A stretch of DNA of 64,000 nt, taken from NCBI RefSeq assembly GCF_001522545.3, contig NC_031771.1, positions 31,510,733 through 31,574,732 on the forward strand. Direction: 5' to 3'. The notes under the pieces are model-generated. The model saw only the letters and a list, made by a program, of their open reading frames with translations. It was not told the DNA's origin and made no database searches. This document shows positions 61,201 to 64,000 of this stretch, piece by piece (the first letter of the stretch is position 1; each line of letters starts with the position of its first letter). This DNA comes from Parus major. Lineage: Eukaryota; Chordata; Aves; Passeriformes; Paridae. The position numbers were made by a program, and so were the translations under genes.

Positions 61201-63543
61201 TTTGTTTCATTTTGAATTATATAGTCATTCAACTAATTTTATTTTTTTTTTACTTACTAGCAGCTTCATGTGGGTGGCTGAGTATTGTTCTGTGCAGAAT
61301 TATTCCAGTTACTTAGTGAAGCATGGCTGGCAGTGAATCACTTAATGCATGTTCTGAGAATACCAGTGGCAGATGATAGAATTTTAAAAGTTTCTTAGGT
61401 CCTTTAAATATAGCATTAATTTTTTTCTGCATTATTTTGGAAAATGCCTCTTTTCTATTGCCATTAAGAATGCAATTATATATAATAACAAAAAAGAACA
61501 AAAACCTCACCATCTAACTTAATTTCAGATGGCTATTTTTATGAGAATTTGATTGAGAATTTATTGTTTAATATTCAAGTTAGTGTTTTTTATCTATTTT
61601 TGGTTTTGATAGTGACTTTAAATACAGTTTTCTGTAGTCTTCTTTCAAAACCTACTTTGTTATCAGGGTTCTATGTGTATCTTGTTCAATTGTCTTTAAA
61701 GAACTTTTTTCTGTAATGACTTGTGTTCTGTTGCCTTCCAGTAGCAATGGAAAAATACATTATAAATTCTCTAGAATATAGGAATACTTTTCTTCAGTCT
61801 TAGTCATACAAGAGTATTATAACCTCTGAATCCACAAATGCCATGTTAGATAATGTGATTTTTTTTTTTTTCCTGTAATTATAGGAGTTACGTTACAAAT
61901 ACTATATGGAACTTCAGAAGAGCACCAATGTGTTTAAGACTCAAAATTTCCCTGCAAATAAAAAGTATAAATTTGTAGCTGCTGAGGCCTCCAAGAGTAA
62001 GTCCTCAGGAGCTTCTTTTATATCTGTTCCTACCAAAACAAATAACACAGATAAAATAAAAATGGGAACCCTGCAAAGAGGAGGTGACTTTGACAGAAGA
62101 AACTTTTCTGGAAGCAGTGCTCATAGCATCCCATCCACAAATACCATCTTTTCTGAAACAAATGGTGACTTAAATTTATTTCATGAGGGAAGTGGCCAGG
62201 AAGTATCCACTCCAGCCCTGTCAGAAACCTCTCCAGACTTGTTAATTAAAGAAAAATGGCCAAGACAGGCATCAGCAGGTACTGTTTCCAATGAAAGGAA
62301 CTCAAATTCTAGCACTTCATCAGATTTAAAGCCAGCAGCAACAGTGGCTGTTACTGTTTCAAATTCAGAATCTGTAGATGTTTCAGCAGAGAGACCTTCA
62401 GGTGTGCCTTTTACTTTCAGTGCATCTAACAACTCTCTACCGAGATTTAGTAAAGATAGAGGTGCATTTTCCTTTAAAAAGCAAGACAAGAGATGTGCTT
62501 TCCCTCAGTTTTATTTAGGGAGATGTGATAAGGTAGATAAAACCACTAACCAGGATAAACATGGTCATGAAACCAAAAACACAGTTTGTGATGCTTCAAC
62601 AAGTCCTAATTTAGACTCAGCAGAAAGCGAGAAACCACACATTTTGTTTCCCTTTGGCAATTCAGAAGGAGATTGGTTTGCAGCATCAGAAGTTAGCAAT
62701 TCATGTAAGGTGTTACCATCATCCTCAATTTTAAGCCAATCTGAGAAGCCATCTGACAAAAAAACATCTCACATGAGCGACAAAACACCTTGTGCAAAGG
62801 AACCTGCTGGATATGGTACACAGAAACCTGTCTTAGGGGAGCAAAAACCTCATGCCTCCGAATCCACCACAACTGTAGCTTGCAGTACTTCAGAAACCAA
62901 CACTGGATCTGGGCTGAATGATGTCTCCAAGACCCCACTTCTCACCACTAATGGTGCATTTTCCTTCAGAAGTAACTTTCCATTGCCTTCACCAGTATTT
63001 TCATTTGGAGGCACTGTCAGAAATACCTCTGATTCGCTGACTTCTTCCATGTTTTTTTCTGGACACAGAACAGAAAAAATGGATAAGGAGAAGATGAACT
63101 CTCCTGACAAAACGCTTCTAAATCTAGGGAAACCTGTATCTTCAGAGAGTGCAGAGCCTGCTTCTCTTCAGAGTCATCCAAAATGCAAAGGCTCATGTTT
63201 GCCTATGAACTCAGCTAAAGATACTGAAGGTGCAGAAAGACTTGGTAATGGTAATGATCCTTGTCAGCCTGTATGTCCAGGAGTCCTTCCTGTTGAATGT
63301 GAGAATGCATCTTCCACTCAACTCACTACAGCAACACAACAACAAAGAAGAGTAAAAGATGAAGAAACTGTTGCTGAAAACAACTGTGTGTGTCATATAA
63401 GGGAGGATAAACCTGAGCCTGTACAGTTCCAGAGCACAGCTTGTTTTGTTCCTGGCACGTGCAATGATCCATCTTTAGGAGGTTCTGTGCTTGCAGTAAG
63501 TGAGACAGGAGGAATGCTAAGAGACAGCACTTCTGACACTTAA
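54676..63543 (+). CDS. TRIM-like RING/B-box/coiled-coil protein with FG-nucleoporin-like C-terminus
   Basis: Eight exons join in frame to 959 codons: 54676-55230, 57021-57107, 57298-57531, 58927-58949, 59806-59939, 60513-60604, 60701-60796 and 61885-63543 including TAA. RING: C7, C10, C23, H25, C28, C31, C76, C79. B-box 2: C139, H142, C151, C154, C159, C162, H167, H172. A charged helical region (about 186-300) should be the coiled coil. This is TRIM architecture, so E3 ubiquitin ligase activity is likely. Residues 395-414 show the spacing IxxMxE[FY]xxxSxEELRxxxY, as at the end of the NUP98 RAE1-binding region. The 552-residue last exon is Ser/Thr-rich with FG-like motifs (GAFSF 600 and 764, FPFG 662, FSFG 779). 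No SPRY, NHL, or membrane segment. The chosen ATG has a strong context (CCGCCGATGG) and puts the RING at the extreme N-terminus; no in-frame upstream ATG remains open into it. I do not recognise a named orthologue. Confidence 0.88.
56485..56956 (-). mobile_element. CR1 LINE 3' end in intron 1 of the TRIM-like gene
   Basis: GGGTTGGAAGGAACCTCTGG, followed by GATCATCCAGTCCA, is the reverse complement of the conserved CR1 3' terminus. The similarity continues through CATGTTGAGGTGAAACTTC and AACAGGCCCAGCTCCTTCAG to about 56,956. It is 5'-truncated, in minus orientation, and well preserved compared with the other copies here. The intron (55,231-57,020) otherwise shows nothing recognisable. Confidence 0.9.
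57021..57107 (+). CDS. TRIM-like gene exon 2
   Basis: Twenty-nine codons, residues 186-214 (LTFFSTLKQMRIINEKLVNE...), the start of the coiled-coil region. Acceptor TTAATTGTCTTGCAG, donor GTGAGT, both phase 0. Confidence 0.88.
57298..57531 (+). CDS. TRIM-like gene exon 3 (coiled coil)
   Basis: Seventy-eight codons, residues 215-292, dominated by Lys/Glu with heptad-like hydrophobics (for example FGEIFKTLEMKKQQLLEDVE). This is the core of the predicted coiled coil, which in TRIM proteins mediates antiparallel dimerisation. The size is close to the 234-base coiled-coil exon usual in many TRIM genes. Donor GTGATG. Confidence 0.92.
57955..58310. repeat. Polypyrimidine tract with 24-bp minisatellite in intron 3
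   Basis: About 350 bases that are strongly pyrimidine-rich on the + strand. Positions 58,092-58,211 hold five copies of a 24-base unit (three nearly exact, the fourth with two changes, the fifth one base short) containing TTCTTCCTCCACTTTTGC. Since 24 is a multiple of three, all frames repeat every eight residues. In one minus-strand frame the unit reads QKAKVEEE, but that frame has internal stops. Confidence 0.9.
58927..58949 (+). CDS. TRIM-like gene exon 4 (23-base exon)
   Basis: VACGLNT plus two bases of Arg300. Acceptor TTTATTTATAG, donor GTATGT. Exons of 23 bases at this position after the coiled-coil exon are common in TRIM genes, which supports the call. Too short to be seen as an open frame. 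Confidence 0.85.
59806..59939 (+). CDS. TRIM-like gene exon 5
   Basis: Residues 300-344 plus one base (RMKTQLDVMNIASNWEKPPV...LELTPVDA). Acceptor TTTTCTTTTCCAG. Donor GGTATT is chosen because it joins exon 6 in frame; reading on would stop 15 codons later. The preceding intron (58,950-59,805) has only a T19 run near 59,706. Confidence 0.85.
60513..60604 (+). CDS. TRIM-like gene exon 6
   Basis: Residues 345-375 (ELPYEGNESSTLFKDTLKQW...TFL). Acceptor CTATTTCTAATAG, donor GTAAGT. No domain recognised. Confidence 0.83.
60701..60796 (+). CDS. TRIM-like gene exon 7
   Basis: Thirty-two codons, residues 376-407 (PVAGQDEADGSRILTRFMSI...). The last 13 residues form the first part of the nucleoporin-like motif continued in exon 8. 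Acceptor AAATATTTTTCAG, donor GTATGA. The following intron (60,797-61,884) is AT-rich. Confidence 0.87.
61885..63543 (+). CDS. TRIM-like gene exon 8 (FG-like Ser/Thr-rich tail)
   Basis: Residues 408-959 and TAA. It opens with ELRYKYYMELQKSTNVFK, completing the EELR motif begun in exon 7. The rest is predicted disordered, with scattered Phe motifs: FTF 583-585, GAFSF 600-604, FPFG 662-665, GAFSF 764-768, FSFG 779-782. The 1.66 kb frame is free of stops in an AT-rich region where other frames are broken, which argues strongly that it is coding. A consensus donor (GTAAGT at 63,496, phase 0) inside the exon could give an alternative C-terminus. Confidence 0.92.
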   Translation, partial: ELRYKYYMELQKSTNVFKTQNFPANKKYKFVAAEASKSKSSGASFISVPTKTNNTDKIKMGTLQRGGDFDRRNFSGSSAHSIPSTNTIFSETNGDLNLFHEGSGQEVSTPALSETSPDLLIKEKWPRQASAGTVSNERNSNSSTSSDLKPAATVAVTVSNSESVDVSAERPSGVPFTFSASNNSLPRFSKDRGAFSFKKQDKRCAFPQFYLGRCDKVDKTTNQDKHGHETKNTVCDASTSPNLDSAESEKPHILFPFGNSEGDWFAASEVSNSCKVLPSSSILSQSEKPSDKKTSHMSDKTPCAKEPAGYGTQKPVLGEQKPHASESTTTVACSTSETNTGSGLNDVSKTPLLTTNGAFSFRSNFPLPSPVFSFGGTVRNTSDSLTSSMFFSGHRTEKMDKEKMNSPDKTLLNLGKPVSSESAEPASLQSHPKCKGSCLPMNSAKDTEGAERLGNGNDPCQPVCPGVLPVECENASSTQLTTATQQQRRVKDEETVAENNCVCHIREDKPEPVQFQSTACFVPGTCNDPSLGGSVLAVSETGGMLRDSTSDT

Positions 63544-63651
63544 GAGTTAAGTCAAACATCTGTCTCTATTCATACCAGCCATGCATCAGAATATTTTTCT
63601 GTTGCTGAAGACAAATTGTCTGGTAGACAAAACTCAGATGTGAAGACAGAC
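63544..63651 (+). other. In-frame continuation past the stop of the TRIM-like gene
   Basis: After TAA the same frame stays open for 36 codons (ELSQTSVSIHTSHASEYFSV, then a Glu/Asp/Lys/Ser-rich stretch) up to TGA at 63,652. The composition matches the preceding tail. It is annotated as 3' UTR unless readthrough or a lineage-specific stop is shown. Confidence 0.5.
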
Positions 63652-63676
63652 TGAAAAGGAAAATAAGCTGGAATTA

Positions 63677-63682
63677 AATAAA
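63677..63682 (+). terminator. Polyadenylation signal of the TRIM-like gene
   Basis: AATAAA about 135 bases after the stop, giving a short 3' UTR. Its position supports exon 8 as the terminal exon. Confidence 0.65.
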
Positions 63683-64000
63683 TGCTACTTAACACATTAA
63701 AAGGTGGGGATACTTGCGATTTTACAGCTGTTCTTCTCCCCACTTCTTGCCAATCAGGATATCTCTGTGTTGGAAACATAACTGTTTATGAGCAGTACAA
63801 TGCAATGAAGTGATTATTATAGTATAGTCACAAACTCGAGAAACAACCAAAAATGTCATGTCTGGCTCAAGACCAAAGCATGGCCATAGATGCTGCATCT
63901 TCAAGAATGCAAACCATCTGGGGTATGTTTGGGGGATGGGGAACTGAGGTGTCCCAGAAAGTGAGTTGGGTGAAGCCTCAGTGGTAGCAGGCAGTAAATT
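63683..64000. other. Downstream sequence, nothing recognised
   Basis: Noncoding-looking DNA after the polyadenylation signal. The only open frame (60 codons, minus strand, 63,722-63,904) has no recognisable domain. Confidence 0.5.

Noticed and set aside
1..64000. CRISPR arrays, operons and other prokaryotic features; tRNA or rRNA genes
   Set aside because: Spliced genes, CR1 elements and a CpG island identify vertebrate nuclear DNA. No cloverleaf, rRNA-like or CRISPR repeat-spacer pattern was noticed by eye.

Overview
The window is vertebrate nuclear DNA and almost certainly avian. It is AT-rich and intron-rich, carries several CR1-type LINE copies, and has one LTR of a type I recognise from bird genomes. 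I cannot name the species.

Layout. From 1 to about 29.5 kb I find no gene, only repeats: a solo LTR (2865-3390), CR1/LINE pieces near 8.0-8.9, 12.1 and 21.1-22.1 kb, and microsatellites. From 29,959 to 52,402 lies the complete 12-exon coding sequence of annexin A10 (ANXA10) on the + strand. Its first exon has only 18 coding bases, is hidden under an antisense open frame, and sits behind a TATA-like box. The twelve exons join in frame to 324 codons, the length I recall for human ANXA10. A polyadenylation signal follows at 52,495.

After about 1.5 kb of spacer, a CpG-island promoter (54.06-55.24 kb, with YY1 and E-box motifs) leads into a second + strand gene, spliced from eight exons (54,676-63,543) into 959 codons. 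Its N-terminus is a RING finger, a B-box 2 and a predicted coiled coil, which is TRIM architecture. There is no SPRY, NHL or membrane segment. The C-terminus is a long Ser/Thr-rich region with FG-nucleoporin-like motifs (FPFG, FSFG, two GAFSF). Just before it, across the exon 7/8 junction, is a segment with the same residue spacing as the end of the RAE1-binding (GLEBS) region of NUP98. I do not recognise a named orthologue. This TRIM/nucleoporin-like combination is the most interesting object in the window. Its frame also stays open, with similar composition, for 36 codons past the stop.

The two genes are neighbours in the same orientation, but nothing in the sequence suggests they act together. 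ANXA10 looks like a TATA-driven tissue-specific gene. The TRIM-like gene has a housekeeping-style CpG-island promoter. Exon boundaries were placed by eye from splice consensus and reading-frame continuity. Repeat assignments rest on recognition, not on a database search.
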